From NCBI RefSeq assembly GCF_019683635.1, contig NZ_JADGIA010000023.1, forward strand, positions 1 to 37,331: a stretch of DNA of 37,331 nt. The letters are read 5' to 3'. A program made the position numbers and the translations under genes. Positions 16,405 to 24,472 of this stretch are shown here, piece by piece (positions within the stretch are counted from its first letter, which is position 1; each line of letters opens with the position of its first letter). Under the pieces are notes generated by a model, which was not told the origin of the DNA, searched no databases, and saw nothing but the letters and a program-made list of their open reading frames with translations. This stretch comes from Thermogemmatispora sp. Its GTDB lineage: Bacteria > Chloroflexota > Ktedonobacteria > Ktedonobacterales > Ktedonobacteraceae.

Positions 16405-16455
16405 GCAGGCCGTGCGCGAGCCTGGAGATCACTCTTTGGCCCGTGCACGGCCTGC
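16405..16455. terminator. long inverted repeat between YceI and DUF4383 genes
   Basis: A perfect 11-bp inverted repeat, GCAGGCCGTGC (16405-16415) and GCACGGCCTGC (16445-16455), extends inward by three more pairs, one of them G-U. It separates two convergent genes. A smaller stem CCCTGCC/GGCAGGG lies just before it, near 16322-16349. Neither has a strong U-tract. A bidirectional terminator is the likeliest role. Confidence 0.55.
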
Positions 16456-16525
16456 TCGTTCAATGGAGGGAAGCAAGCCGTAGCCTGCGGGTGGCAGGCC
16501 ACCAGATCAGGACAGGACTGGCAGA

Positions 16526-16939
16526 TTAACGCGCTTTACCGTAGCTCTCGCCCGACAGAGCCTGACGACCAACTGGTAGGAAGCCAACGATGGCTGCGGC
16601 GGCACCGACAATCAGATGGAGCAGATTATCGGCCAGATTAATATGGACGAGAGAGAGCAGCATTCCGTCGGGAGCAAGGCCCGGGATGAACCCTAGAATT
16701 CCGACCAGCAGGTAGACAATTCCCAGGATCTGAGCGTAAAGGCGCGACCATCCTGTAAAGGCCGCCGCGATGCCCAGAATACCTACGAGCAGATGGATGA
16801 GATTGTGCTCGATATTGACCGCGAAGATGCCCAGGAGCGCCCCATCGGTCGGGTTCAGAATGAAGCCAAGGATGCCAACTAGCAAGAAAACAATCCCGAT
16901 AACCAGAGCGAAACCACGAGCAAGATCAAACTGTCTCAT
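16526..16939 (-). CDS. DUF4383 membrane protein
   Basis: Integral membrane protein of 137 residues with four helices (about 8-27, 42-60, 67-86 and 103-122). It has two-fold internal similarity: each half contains LLVGILGFI followed by a short loop and a helix starting with N-x2-H or N-x3-H (EHNLIHLLVG and DNLLHLIVG). This repeat is typical of DUF4383. The conserved Asn/His residues could face a polar site, but no function is known for the family. AAGGAGG lies nine bases before the ATG. The gene is divergent from the SigK-like sigma gene. Confidence 0.82.
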   Translation of the reverse strand: MRQFDLARGFALVIGIVFLLVGILGFILNPTDGALLGIFAVNIEHNLIHLLVGILGIAAAFTGWSRLYAQILGIVYLLVGILGFIPGLAPDGMLLSLVHINLADNLLHLIVGAAAAIVGFLPVGRQALSGESYGKAR

Positions 16940-17222
16940 GAGGCAGAACCTCCTTTCTGCAAAGGGGCTACGTGATAGTGGGGCTGACGGATTACTTCAC
17001 TCTTTCGCGCGCGCTCAGCGCTGTGGTTAGGAGCCGGTTCCCTGGCCCTGACTGCTGGCGGGCGGGCAGGTAAAGAGATCCAGAGGGCCATCTTTTGCGT
17101 ATCCATCGTAGACAGAGCCTGTGATAGAGAGGCGGCGTAGCTTAATAACTTGCTATCATGCCTATAATGGCCTCTGTAGTGGCCTCTGGATCTTTTGCTT
17201 GCGACGAGGACCGTGAAGTGCA

Positions 17223-17882
17223 ATGAGTGCATCGGGGAAGAAGGAGGGGCAGGGTTCCGGTGGGAAGGCTTCTAGCTCTGGGCCCAGGGCGAGGCCCCCG
17301 CACATCCCTGTTGAAGAGCTGAGCGACGAGACGCTCGTGCGGGCGATTTCCCTCGGCGTAGTCTGGGCTTTGGAAATGCTCTATGAGCGTTACCATCGCT
17401 TGCTCTATTCAGTAACGTACCGCATGGTCAAGGATCATCAGGTTGCCGAGGACTTGCTGCAAGAAGCCTTTCTGGCGGTCTGGCAGAACGCCGGTAGCTA
17501 CTCATCGCGCATGGGTTCGGTCCAGAACTGGTTGATCTCGATCATGCGCCACCGGGCGATCGATCACCTGCGTCGCCTGCGCACTCACGCTGAATTGCGT
17601 GGGATGCCCCTGGAAGATGCTGTCATCAGCGAGGGAATGGTCACTGCTGATGCCTGGGATGCGGTCTGGCGCTCTGTCCAGGGGGCGCAGCTGCGGAGGG
17701 CACTCACGATGCTCTCCAGCGAGCAGCGCCTGGTCATTGAGCTGGCCTATTTCGAGGGCTGGACCCACTCCGAAATTGCCCGGGCCTATGGCCTTCCCCT
17801 GGGAACGGTCAAGGCTCGCATGCGCCTGGGCCTGATGCGCCTGCGCAGCATTCTCGAACGACTCGGTACTGTTGAAAGCTAG
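17223..17882 (+). CDS. SigK-like ECF RNA polymerase sigma factor
   Basis: ECF sigma factor of 219 residues. After a flexible Ser/Gly-rich N-terminus (1-30), region 2 covers about 50-120 (VAEDLLQEAFLAVWQNA, VQNWLISIMRHRAIDHLR). Region 4 covers about 155-212 (LSSEQRLVIELAYFEGW, SEIARAYGLPLGTVKARM). This pattern matches SigK-type ECF factors that pair with RskA-type anti-sigma proteins, and such a protein is encoded 320 bases downstream. A TATAAT at 17163-17168 lies 55 bases before the start but has no good -35 box, so the promoter is uncertain. The Shine-Dalgarno (GAGGA) is rather distant. Confidence 0.9.
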   Translation: MSASGKKEGQGSGGKASSSGPRARPPHIPVEELSDETLVRAISLGVVWALEMLYERYHRLLYSVTYRMVKDHQVAEDLLQEAFLAVWQNAGSYSSRMGSVQNWLISIMRHRAIDHLRRLRTHAELRGMPLEDAVISEGMVTADAWDAVWRSVQGAQLRRALTMLSSEQRLVIELAYFEGWTHSEIARAYGLPLGTVKARMRLGLMRLRSILERLGTVES

Positions 17883-18202
17883 CGCCCTGCATTCAGGCAG
17901 GCAAGATAGAAGCTCGCCAGGCCCCATCTATCCTGTGGCGTTGCCCGCTGCACAGGTCCCACGTCAGGCGCTTGCCTTGCTTATTGTCCATGACAGGCCA
18001 CAGCGATCTCCCTCTCTCCAGTCTGGCCCCGCCGCTGGAAGAGGAGGGAGCGGCTAGCCGTTAGGCGGACAATCTCATTGAAGGGCAAGACTAGCACTGC
18101 AGACAGAGACCACGTGGCCCAAGCTTGGCACGCTGACAGGGAGCGTTACAATACAATGGAGCGGGTTGCCCCGGGAAGAGAGCAATGGAGACGGAGCCCC
18201 TT
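17883..18202 (+). other. gap between sigma and anti-sigma genes
   Basis: No gene is visible in this 320-bp stretch. It contains a GCCGCT/AGCGGC stem (18031-18036 with 18049-18054) overlapping the 10-bp palindrome CGGCTAGCCG (18051-18060), possibly ending the sigma transcript. A promoter for the anti-sigma gene follows at 18125-18152. Sigma and anti-sigma genes are usually tightly coupled, so this long gap with its own promoter is unusual. Confidence 0.45.
18125..18152 (+). promoter_or_regulatory. promoter of the RskA-like anti-sigma gene
   Basis: TTGGCA (18125-18130) and TACAAT (18147-18152), each five of six to consensus, are separated by 16 bases. Transcription would start near 18159, about 44 bases before the ATG at 18203. 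This would let the anti-sigma factor be made independently of the sigma gene. Confidence 0.5.
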
Positions 18203-18994
18203 ATGAACTGCCAGGAATTCGAAGAGCTTTCCGGCGCCTATGCCCTTGACGCGCTAACAGAAGAGGAACGACGTGCCGCCGATGAGCATCTGGCTCAATG
18301 TCCGAAGTGCTCTCGTGCGCTACAGCAGCTGCGCAGCGTCGTGGAGCTGTTCCCCCTCACCGTTCCTCCGGTCGAACCCTCACCACGCGTGAAGGAGCGC
18401 ATTCTCGCGCGCATCGAAGAGCAAGCTCAACAGCAGCGCTTGAGCCAGATCCAGCCAGCCTCGCCGGCTCAAGCAGGGAGCCGCTTTCGGCAGAGAGCAG
18501 GTAAGCGCTGGCGTTGGGCCGCTCTGGCCGCAGTGGCCGTCCTGTTGCTGTCGCTCCTGGGCGGGAGCTTGGCCTGGAATATCTCGTTGCAACAACAGCT
18601 CAGCCATCTACAGCAGCAGGTAGCGCTGCTAGGCAGCCCGGAAGCACCCGTGGTCTATTCGCTCCGTGGCACTGCTCTGGCCAGCTCTGCCCGTGGAGAG
18701 GTCATGTACTTTCCCCGCCAACAGGTCACCGTGGTCGTAGTCTATGGACTTCCCCCTTTACAGGGCACCCATGTCTATCAGGGCTGGCTCCTGCGTCATC
18801 AGCGCCCAACCAGTATTGGTCTGCTGACGGTCAAAAATGGCGTGGCCACTCTCAACTTTCAAGGCCCGCTGGCCGGCTACGACAGCCTCGCCATCAGTCT
18901 TGAAAACGGTCCTCAGCCTAGTCTTAATACGCCAAAAGGCCCAGTCGTTGCCCTCGGTACCTTAATCAGTTCTCAGACAAATTATCATGGATAA
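18203..18994 (+). CDS. RskA-like transmembrane anti-sigma factor
   Basis: Protein of 263 residues. The start at 18203 is preferred because GGAG lies six bases upstream and the protein then begins MNCQEFEELSG, typical of the family; an in-frame ATG at 18185 is also possible. The N-terminal ZAS domain has Cys3, His29, Cys33 and Cys36, a complete H-x3-C-x2-C zinc site. One membrane helix spans about 105-125. A coiled segment (QQQLSHLQQQV) and an extracytoplasmic RskA domain (about 145-263) with a GLPPLQGTHVYQGWLL block follow. It should hold the SigK-like factor at the membrane until proteolysis, as in mycobacterial RskA; which protease does this here is not known. Confidence 0.92.
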   Translation: MNCQEFEELSGAYALDALTEEERRAADEHLAQCPKCSRALQQLRSVVELFPLTVPPVEPSPRVKERILARIEEQAQQQRLSQIQPASPAQAGSRFRQRAGKRWRWAALAAVAVLLLSLLGGSLAWNISLQQQLSHLQQQVALLGSPEAPVVYSLRGTALASSARGEVMYFPRQQVTVVVVYGLPPLQGTHVYQGWLLRHQRPTSIGLLTVKNGVATLNFQGPLAGYDSLAISLENGPQPSLNTPKGPVVALGTLISSQTNYHG

Positions 18995-19352
18995 TGGATA
19001 ACTCCTATTCAGTAGTACTTGCAGCCTTTAAGGCGCTAGTGTCTCTGGAGGGAAGTAATCTAAGTGAGCCAAATTGGCGTATATGCAATGCGAGGAGGAG
19101 AAAGATAGCAGGTATTAGCTCTGTCCCGAGCTGTTCTGCTACCCTGGTCGGGAGCGCCCACTGTGGTTCGACCTGCCTGCTCAGGTGAGGGGTGCATGAG
19201 TAGCGCCCTCTTTCCTCACAGTCTCCTCTCGCCGACTGGGGCGAGCAGGCTCGTGGCAGCATTGGCCTGTGCTTCCTTCTCCTCTTCGCTCGATCGTTCC
19301 GATCCACCGACAGCGCAGAACAAAGTGAGAACGACGCAAGGAGCATGGAACA
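18995..19352. other. intergenic region before the ferritin-like gene
   Basis: No convincing gene in 358 bp. A tight palindrome GCCTTTAAGGC lies near 19023-19033. The final 30 bases carry the AAGGAG Shine-Dalgarno of the ferritin-like gene. No -35/-10 pair close to consensus was found; a promoter read by the neighbouring SigK-like factor would not be recognisable from sequence alone. Confidence 0.35.
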
Positions 19353-20135
19353 ATGGATGAGATGACAGATATGCCAGCGCCGGAAATGCAGCAGCCGGAA
19401 GCGGCCCGGCGCGCTCTTCTGAAAGGGGTAGCCCTGGGGGCGGTCACCGGAGCTGGCCTGGGGACTGCTCTCTCTGCGGCAGTCAGCAGCGCCTTCCTGG
19501 GCCAGGCGGCTCATGCCGCCCCTGCGGCGAGCAATAGCTGTGTGACGCCTATCAAGGATATTTTTACCATCGCTCGTACCGCCGAGCGTCTGGCCGTGAC
19601 CTTTTACAGCAACGGGCTGCAACGCGCCTATCGTCTCGGCCTCACCTGGCGTGAGATTGCCGCTCTGGAGGCGGCCCTTATCGAAGAACAGATCCACGAA
19701 AACTTCTTTGCTCAGGCGGGCGGTGATGTCCTCACCAGCGAGTTCAGCTTTCCTCATGGAGAAGAGACCTTTGAGAATCTGCGCCTCTTCATTGAGACGC
19801 AGCAGCAGCTAGAGGGAGTCTTTGACTCAGCCTTCCTCTCAGCGGTGCGCGAGCTGGCCCAGCAGAATCGCCCAGACCTGGCGCAGATTGCCGCCCAGAT
19901 CGCCACTGTCGAGGCGGAGCATCGCGCTCTGGGGCGCTTTATCGGGCGGCTCGATCCTGCTGACAACTGGGCCTTTTCACCTGTGCTGGTTGCCAAAGTC
20001 GGCGATGCCCCGGCCCTGGTCCAGAAAGCCGGCTACCTCAATCCTCGTCCTGGCAACCGCTTCGTCTATCATCCAGTTAATACAACCGACCGCGGCGTAA
20101 CCTATCGTACCCCCTACGCTGTGGCCTGCTCCTAG
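19353..20135 (+). CDS. Tat-exported ferritin-like domain protein
   Basis: Protein of 260 residues. A twin-arginine signal (ARRALLKG, Arg19/Arg20) precedes a long Ala/Gly hydrophobic stretch and a likely AHA-A cleavage site near residue 56. The mature part is a four-helix ferritin-like (Ferritin_2) domain with candidate metal ligands Glu78, Glu112 with His115 (E-x2-H), Glu154, and Glu187 with His190 (E-x2-H). Tat export fits a protein that folds with its metal in the cytoplasm. The C-terminal 50 residues are non-helical. AAGGAG precedes the ATG. It lies after the SigK/RskA-like pair and may be in their regulon. Metal storage or peroxide removal outside the membrane is an inference. Confidence 0.85.
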   Translation: MDEMTDMPAPEMQQPEAARRALLKGVALGAVTGAGLGTALSAAVSSAFLGQAAHAAPAASNSCVTPIKDIFTIARTAERLAVTFYSNGLQRAYRLGLTWREIAALEAALIEEQIHENFFAQAGGDVLTSEFSFPHGEETFENLRLFIETQQQLEGVFDSAFLSAVRELAQQNRPDLAQIAAQIATVEAEHRALGRFIGRLDPADNWAFSPVLVAKVGDAPALVQKAGYLNPRPGNRFVYHPVNTTDRGVTYRTPYAVACS

Positions 20136-20171
20136 GGGTCATCGCTAGCCACTTTAAGCGCTTGCCATTGC

Positions 20172-20220
20172 GGAGCGGCGGGAGCCAGCACCACGCTTCA
20201 GCGGACGCTCTCGCTGCTCC
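20172..20220. terminator. hairpin between ferritin-like and transporter genes
   Basis: A 14-bp stem (20172-20185 with 20207-20220, two G-U pairs) with a 21-base loop lies between two convergent genes. There is no U-tract on either side. It is probably a bidirectional terminator. Confidence 0.5.
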
Positions 20221-20243
20221 CTCATTGCGGATTCCCCTGTGCC

Positions 20244-21110
20244 TCATGCTTGCAAGGCGATGCACAGAATGCCAGCGAAGATCAGCAGCGAGCCAACCAG
20301 TTTCTGCCGTCCAAAGGACTCATGCAGGATGGCCGTGCCCATCAAAGCCGCAAAGACAACCGAGAGTTCGCGCGCTGAAGCAATATAGCTGACCTGTGTT
20401 TGCCGGAGTGCGAAAAGGACCAGTAAGTAGGAGAGTAGGGCCAGGGCACCCGCCAGCACGATCCGCGGAGCGTGGGCTTGCCATTCAGCTTGCACCGCTG
20501 CACGGCGGGCCAGGAGCATATAAGGAAGCAGATAGAGAGCCGAGATCACAAAAACCAGGTAGATATATGTGAGAGGCGCGGCATAGCGCAGGCCCACCTT
20601 ATCGACCGTCGAATAGCCGGCGATACTCAAACCACAGAGCAGGGCCAGCAACGCTGCCGGTTCGCGCAGCCGACGCAGTGGCGCAGTCAGCTCGCGCCAG
20701 GCGAAGGTGCGCAAGTGTATCACATAGATTCCGCTTACAATCAACAGGATACCGAGACCCCCAATAAGCGATAGACGCTCACCCAGCACCAGCAGGGCGA
20801 TCACAGTCACGAATAACGGGGCGCTGCCACGTGCCAGTGGATAGACCAGCGAGAGATCGCCGTAGCGATAGGCCGCCCCTAGCAGCAAGTAGTAACTGGC
20901 CTCCAGCGCTGCCGAAAGAGCAATCAGCGGCCAGACATGGGGCGACACCGCCTGATAGAGCAGCAGAAACGGCAGAAAGCAGAGCAGGGAAGCGGAGCAG
21001 ATCGCTAACCAGATGAAGACCTGTCGATCCTTGCCCTCTTTCGACAGGAGATTCCAGCTGCTGTGCATGAGGCCGGCACAGACTAAGAGCGCGAGGACCT
21101 GGATACTCAT
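20244..21110 (-). CDS. EamA/DMT family transporter
   Basis: Membrane protein of 288 residues with about ten helices arranged as two EamA repeats (about 4-132 and 152-286). The first repeat begins with LMHSSWNLLSKEG, typical of the family, and includes YPLARGSAPLFVTVIALLVLGE in separate helix segments. The second ends with ELSVVFAALMGTAILHE and a final helix. DMT transporters move small metabolites such as amino acids, sugars or nucleotides; the substrate cannot be predicted. AGGAG precedes the ATG at a longish 12 bases. It is a single gene, convergent with the ferritin-like gene and divergent from the carboxypeptidase gene. Confidence 0.88.
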   Translation of the reverse strand: MSIQVLALLVCAGLMHSSWNLLSKEGKDRQVFIWLAICSASLLCFLPFLLLYQAVSPHVWPLIALSAALEASYYLLLGAAYRYGDLSLVYPLARGSAPLFVTVIALLVLGERLSLIGGLGILLIVSGIYVIHLRTFAWRELTAPLRRLREPAALLALLCGLSIAGYSTVDKVGLRYAAPLTYIYLVFVISALYLLPYMLLARRAAVQAEWQAHAPRIVLAGALALLSYLLVLFALRQTQVSYIASARELSVVFAALMGTAILHESFGRQKLVGSLLIFAGILCIALQA

Positions 21111-21255
21111 GGCTCAAGGTCGCTCCTGGCGGGGCTAGAAATGGTCCAGCTCTGCTTCACCTGAGCTGGAGCGAGTCGGCGAGGCGAGCGTCGCCGCCCG
21201 CGCCAGCGCATCACGAGGAACGATTACGGGTCTGGCTGTACCCTGACTGATCGCC

Positions 21256-21280
21256 TGCATCTTTTGCATCTTATGCAAGA
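21256..21280. repeat. tandem TGCATCTT repeat with an inverted copy
   Basis: TGCATCTT occurs at 21256-21263 and again at 21265-21272. The second copy also forms an inverted repeat TTGCAT/ATGCAA (21264-21269 and 21273-21278) with a 3-base centre. The cluster sits between two divergent genes and looks like a regulator binding site. Confidence 0.4.
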
Positions 21281-21446
21281 TATGCCTGCTGCGGGCCGAT
21301 CAGCACGCTCAGGGCGCCGATCTGGCACTCTCTTCCCAGGAGCAGAGCGGCAGCACCAGTATAGCTCTCGGGCAGCACCTCGTCCAGTCTAGCGGTCATG
21401 TCAGCCGGCGGTGTGTCGGCGCGAGTGCTGTGCCTCTTCTAGGCCA

Positions 21447-21474
21447 TTGCCCTTCTGTGCTATGCTGTTAACAT
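21447..21474 (+). promoter_or_regulatory. putative promoter of the M32 carboxypeptidase gene
   Basis: TTGCCC (21447-21452), a 16-base spacer and TAACAT (21469-21474) preceded by TGT give a weak -35 with an extended -10 element. The leader to the ATG at 21595 would be about 115 bases. Confidence 0.4.
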
Positions 21475-21594
21475 GCCCTGAAGAGCGATGCCACTCTCCT
21501 AACGAGCAGGGTGCCACATCGTCTATCATCGCATCTCATCTCTCTCGTTAGCAGCTGATTGCGATTCTGTGGATTTGAGGAGAAGATCGTATCT

Positions 21595-23163
21595 ATGTCG
21601 TCGTTGCATTCACAGCAAGAACAAAAAGCGCTGATGCCGGAGTTCTCACGCTCGCATGAGGAGGTCAATGCTCTGCTAGGCTATCTGCAGGAGATCTCTG
21701 ACCTGGCGGCGCTCGGGGCACTGGCGGACTGGGACCAGAATACAGCCTTGCCGGAGGAAGCGGGAGATGTACGTGGCGCCCAACTGGCGACCCTGCGGGG
21801 CGTGCTTCACGAGCGCTGGACCGCCCCCGAGCTGGGGCGCCTGATTGCCAGGCTGGAAAAGGTGGTCGAGCACGAGCCTTTCACTGATGCCGACCGCGCC
21901 CTGGTGCGCGAAGCGCGGCGCGAACATGAAAAAGCCACGCGCCTTCCACGCTCGCTTGTCGAGGAGATGGCTCGCGTCGAGGCGGCCAGCTTCGAAGCCT
22001 GGCGGCGGGCGCGCGAGCAGAACGACTTTGCCAGCTTTGCCCCCTGGCTGAGCCGCACTGTGGCCCTGCAGCGTGAGGTTGCCGACCGCTATGGCTACCG
22101 TGAGACGCGTTACGATGCCCTGCTGGACCTCTTCGAACCCGATCTGACTGTGCGCAAACTCGATGCCCTCTTCGCCCCAGTGCGCGAGGTCAGCCTCTCC
22201 TTGCTCAAGCGCATTCAGGAAAGTGGGCGCAACATTGATGCTTCCTGCCTCTACGGACACTTTCCTGTGGCCCAGCAAGATGCTCTCTGTAAGCGTTTGC
22301 TGGAGGCCCTGGGCTACAACTTCAAGCGCGGTGGTCTGGCTCACTCGCCACACCCGTTTACCACTAGCTTTGGCAGCCCGGTAGATGTGCGCCTGACCAT
22401 TCATCCCCAGGAGAATTTTATCGCCTCGGCAGTGATGGCCACTATTCATGAAGGCGGCCATGCCCTCTATGAACAGGGTTGCGCCTTAACGCTCCTGCGC
22501 ACACCGCTGGCTGGTGGGGCCTCGATGGGCGTCCACGAGTCCCAGTCACGCCTCTGGGAAAACTACATTGGCAGCTCTGAGCCATTCTGGCAGGGCCATT
22601 TCCACCTGCTGCGCGCAGCTTTCCCTGAACACTTTGCTACCATCGATGCTGAAACCTTCTCGCGCGCCCTTAACAAAGTTGAGCCGAGCTTGATCCGCAT
22701 TGAGGCCGACGAGGTCACCTATAATCTGCACATTATCATCCGCTACGAATTAGAGCGTGAACTCATCAACGGAGAGCTGGCCGTCGAATCCCTGCCACGT
22801 CTGTGGAACGCCCGGTATCGGGAGTACCTGGGGATCGAGCCAGATAGCGATACCAATGGCGTCCTGCAAGACGTGCATTGGACGAGCGGCTTTGGCTACT
22901 TCCCCAGTTATACGCTCGGGAACCTTTACGCAGCTCAGATCTACTATACGCTGCGCCAGACCTTCGCAGACTTCGACGAGCGTCTGGCTGGAGGCGATAC
23001 ATCTTTCATTCTGGACTGGCTGCGTCAGCACATGTATATCTATGGCATGATCTATCTGCCTGAGGACCTCATTCAGCGCGTCACGGGTGAAGCGCCTGAT
23101 GCGCGCTACTTTGCCCGCTATCTTAATGAGAAATTTGGTCGTATCTATGAACTGACCAACTGA
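21595..23163 (+). CDS. M32 family carboxypeptidase (thermostable carboxypeptidase Taq type)
   Basis: Metallocarboxypeptidase of 522 residues, close to the usual size for family M32. The zinc site is HEGGH at 285-289, with the third ligand Glu315 in HESQSRLWEN (314-323); the 26-residue spacing from the second His matches the Taq enzyme. It removes C-terminal amino acids from peptides in the cytoplasm. The start at 21595 follows GAGGAG; an in-frame TTG at 21559 would add 12 residues. It is a single gene, and a long imperfect hairpin follows it. Confidence 0.95.
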   Translation: MSSLHSQQEQKALMPEFSRSHEEVNALLGYLQEISDLAALGALADWDQNTALPEEAGDVRGAQLATLRGVLHERWTAPELGRLIARLEKVVEHEPFTDADRALVREARREHEKATRLPRSLVEEMARVEAASFEAWRRAREQNDFASFAPWLSRTVALQREVADRYGYRETRYDALLDLFEPDLTVRKLDALFAPVREVSLSLLKRIQESGRNIDASCLYGHFPVAQQDALCKRLLEALGYNFKRGGLAHSPHPFTTSFGSPVDVRLTIHPQENFIASAVMATIHEGGHALYEQGCALTLLRTPLAGGASMGVHESQSRLWENYIGSSEPFWQGHFHLLRAAFPEHFATIDAETFSRALNKVEPSLIRIEADEVTYNLHIIIRYELERELINGELAVESLPRLWNARYREYLGIEPDSDTNGVLQDVHWTSGFGYFPSYTLGNLYAAQIYYTLRQTFADFDERLAGGDTSFILDWLRQHMYIYGMIYLPEDLIQRVTGEAPDARYFARYLNEKFGRIYELTN

Positions 23164-23256
23164 GCGAGCGCATTCTGATCTCGCGGGCTGCTGGCACCTG
23201 GTAGCGCACCCGCAAAGAAAGAAGGAAGCCAGCCAGCCTCAGCGCCAGGCAGACAA

Positions 23257-23328
23257 GAAGCAGGCAGGCAGGACAGGAGCGAGTGCAGAGCCTCAGCCTC
23301 TTTTCTTCCTGTCTGCTTGCCTGTCTTC
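23257..23328. terminator. long imperfect hairpin between carboxypeptidase and CAP genes
   Basis: The segment 23257-23278 pairs with 23307-23328 over about 20 positions with a few mismatches or bulges; the core is CAGG-rich on the left and TCCTGTC and TGCCTG on the right. The loop is 28 bases, including CTCTTTT. It lies between two convergent genes and probably ends both transcripts. Confidence 0.5.
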
Positions 23329-23345
23329 GAGGGAAGTTTTCAGCC

Positions 23346-24140
23346 CTAATTGGTGAAATCTTCAGTCACCCAAACATAGCCCTGGCTATCGAGATAGATG
23401 CCGATGCCAATGCGATGGAAGGCGCTGCTGAGCAAATTACGACGGTGCCCGTCGTTGGGTGGCTGCTCGTTGAGCATGCTATTCTCGATCAGCTGCACGC
23501 CGCTCCAGGCATCGGGCGAGGCCGATGCGTAGCCCACATTCTCGCCGCACACGCTCCACGTAATGCCTTCTGCGCTAATGCGGTCGCAAGGGGCGTCCTC
23601 TCCAGGACAGGCGTGGCTTAGGCCGCAGTGGGCCATATTCCAGCTGTGCAGGCGAGCCCCGGCTGAGAGGGTACCATCCAGGGTATAGGCGGGTAGCCCC
23701 TGGCTGGCGCGATCATGATTGATGAGGGCAAAAAGCTGCAGTCGTAGCTGACTTTCCTGGCTGGTCTCCGCAGGCGGAGCCCCATAAGGACCGCTGCCGA
23801 CAGGCGCCAGGGTTGGAATAGGCGTGGCTGCAGAGCCAGAGCGTCCCGAGGCAGGGCTTGGCGAAGGGGTCGAGCGCCCGCGTGCCAGAGGACTCGGCGT
23901 TGCTGTGGCCTCGCCGTGGCCCGTAATACTAATTGGAGTGGCAGCCCCCATGCCACCGGAAACTGTCGCTGTTGTCTGCGGCGTTCCCCGAAGCGACGGT
24001 GTGCTGCTTCCTTGCGCCGTTGATCCCCTCCCTGATGATGCCGGTCCCGTGGCCGGTTCGCTTAGCGGCCCACTCGCACACCCGCTTAGCCAGGTCAGCA
24101 GCAAGAGCAACAGCAGCGCCAATGGCTTCTTGCTCAGCAC
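23346..24140 (-). CDS. CAP (SCP/PR1) domain lipoprotein
   Basis: Exported lipoprotein of 264 residues starting at GTG 24140, with GGGAGG six bases upstream. The signal peptide ends in the lipobox LSGC (Cys21). A long Ser/Thr/Pro/Gly-rich linker (about 22-130) leads to a CAP domain (about 131-264). The latter has LFALINHDRASQGLPAY at its start, CGENVGYA, and GHRRNLLSSAFHRIGIGI near its end. Four cysteines within residues 172-198 suggest two disulfides. Bacterial CAP proteins are secreted or surface proteins of mostly unknown role, some linked to sterol or lipid binding or to sporulation. A possible extended -10 promoter lies at 24224-24232. Confidence 0.9.
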   Translation of the reverse strand: MLSKKPLALLLLLLLTWLSGCASGPLSEPATGPASSGRGSTAQGSSTPSLRGTPQTTATVSGGMGAATPISITGHGEATATPSPLARGRSTPSPSPASGRSGSAATPIPTLAPVGSGPYGAPPAETSQESQLRLQLFALINHDRASQGLPAYTLDGTLSAGARLHSWNMAHCGLSHACPGEDAPCDRISAEGITWSVCGENVGYASASPDAWSGVQLIENSMLNEQPPNDGHRRNLLSSAFHRIGIGIYLDSQGYVWVTEDFTN

Positions 24141-24223
24141 AACATCCTCCCTTCTCCTGGCTCACCTCATCTGCCCAGAGGCGAAGTCATTGCATTGAAT
24201 TATCATGAACCAGTCTGGCAGCA

Positions 24224-24232
24224 ATTGTAGCA
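24224..24232 (-). promoter_or_regulatory. extended -10 element before the CAP lipoprotein gene
   Basis: On the minus strand TGC followed by TACAAT forms an extended -10 element (hexamer 24229-24224). No clear -35 box is present. Transcription would begin near 24217, about 77 bases before the GTG start. Confidence 0.4.
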
Positions 24233-24372
24233 TAGGCGGCCTGCCACGTAGTAAGCAAGCGAGGGAAAACAGAGAATATCTAGTACTGAAGTCCTGGAGA
24301 GAGAGGAAGAAAAGCTCAACCCTTCACGCCTGCTGAGAGCCGGCCATCACCGCCTGTCGGGCATAAGGGGAC

Positions 24373-24405
24373 ACGTTGACAACGTCGCTGACCAGGCAGT
24401 ACAAT
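24373..24405 (+). promoter_or_regulatory. near-consensus promoter with overlapping palindrome
   Basis: A perfect -35 TTGACA (24376-24381), an 18-base spacer and -10 TACAAT (24400-24405) form the best promoter in the window. The -35 box lies inside the 13-bp perfect palindrome ACGTTGACAACGT (24373-24385), a possible operator. Transcription would start near 24412, 61 bases before the ATG at 24473. Confidence 0.65.
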
Positions 24406-24472
24406 TCGGGCAGGCATCTCTTCTTATAGGATAAACGTGGCTTGTGGTAACAGATGGGAAGGAAACCGAGGC

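Larger units (their letters stand above)
21111..21594. other. divergent intergenic region before the carboxypeptidase gene
   Basis: This 484-bp gap separates the transporter (minus) from the M32 carboxypeptidase (plus). It holds a small repeat cluster at 21256-21280 and a plausible plus-strand promoter at 21447-21474. No coding sequence is convincing. Confidence 0.4.
24141..24472. other. divergent region between CAP lipoprotein and helical protein
   Basis: This 332-bp gap has no gene. It holds an extended -10 element on the minus strand (24224-24232) and the best promoter of the window on the plus strand (24376-24405), the latter with a palindrome over its -35 box. Nothing else stands out. 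Confidence 0.5.

Noticed and set aside
19005-19757. Minus-strand open frame of 250 residues
   Set aside because: It overlaps the ferritin-like gene antisense and has Arg-rich, domain-free sequence typical of a shadow in GC-rich DNA.
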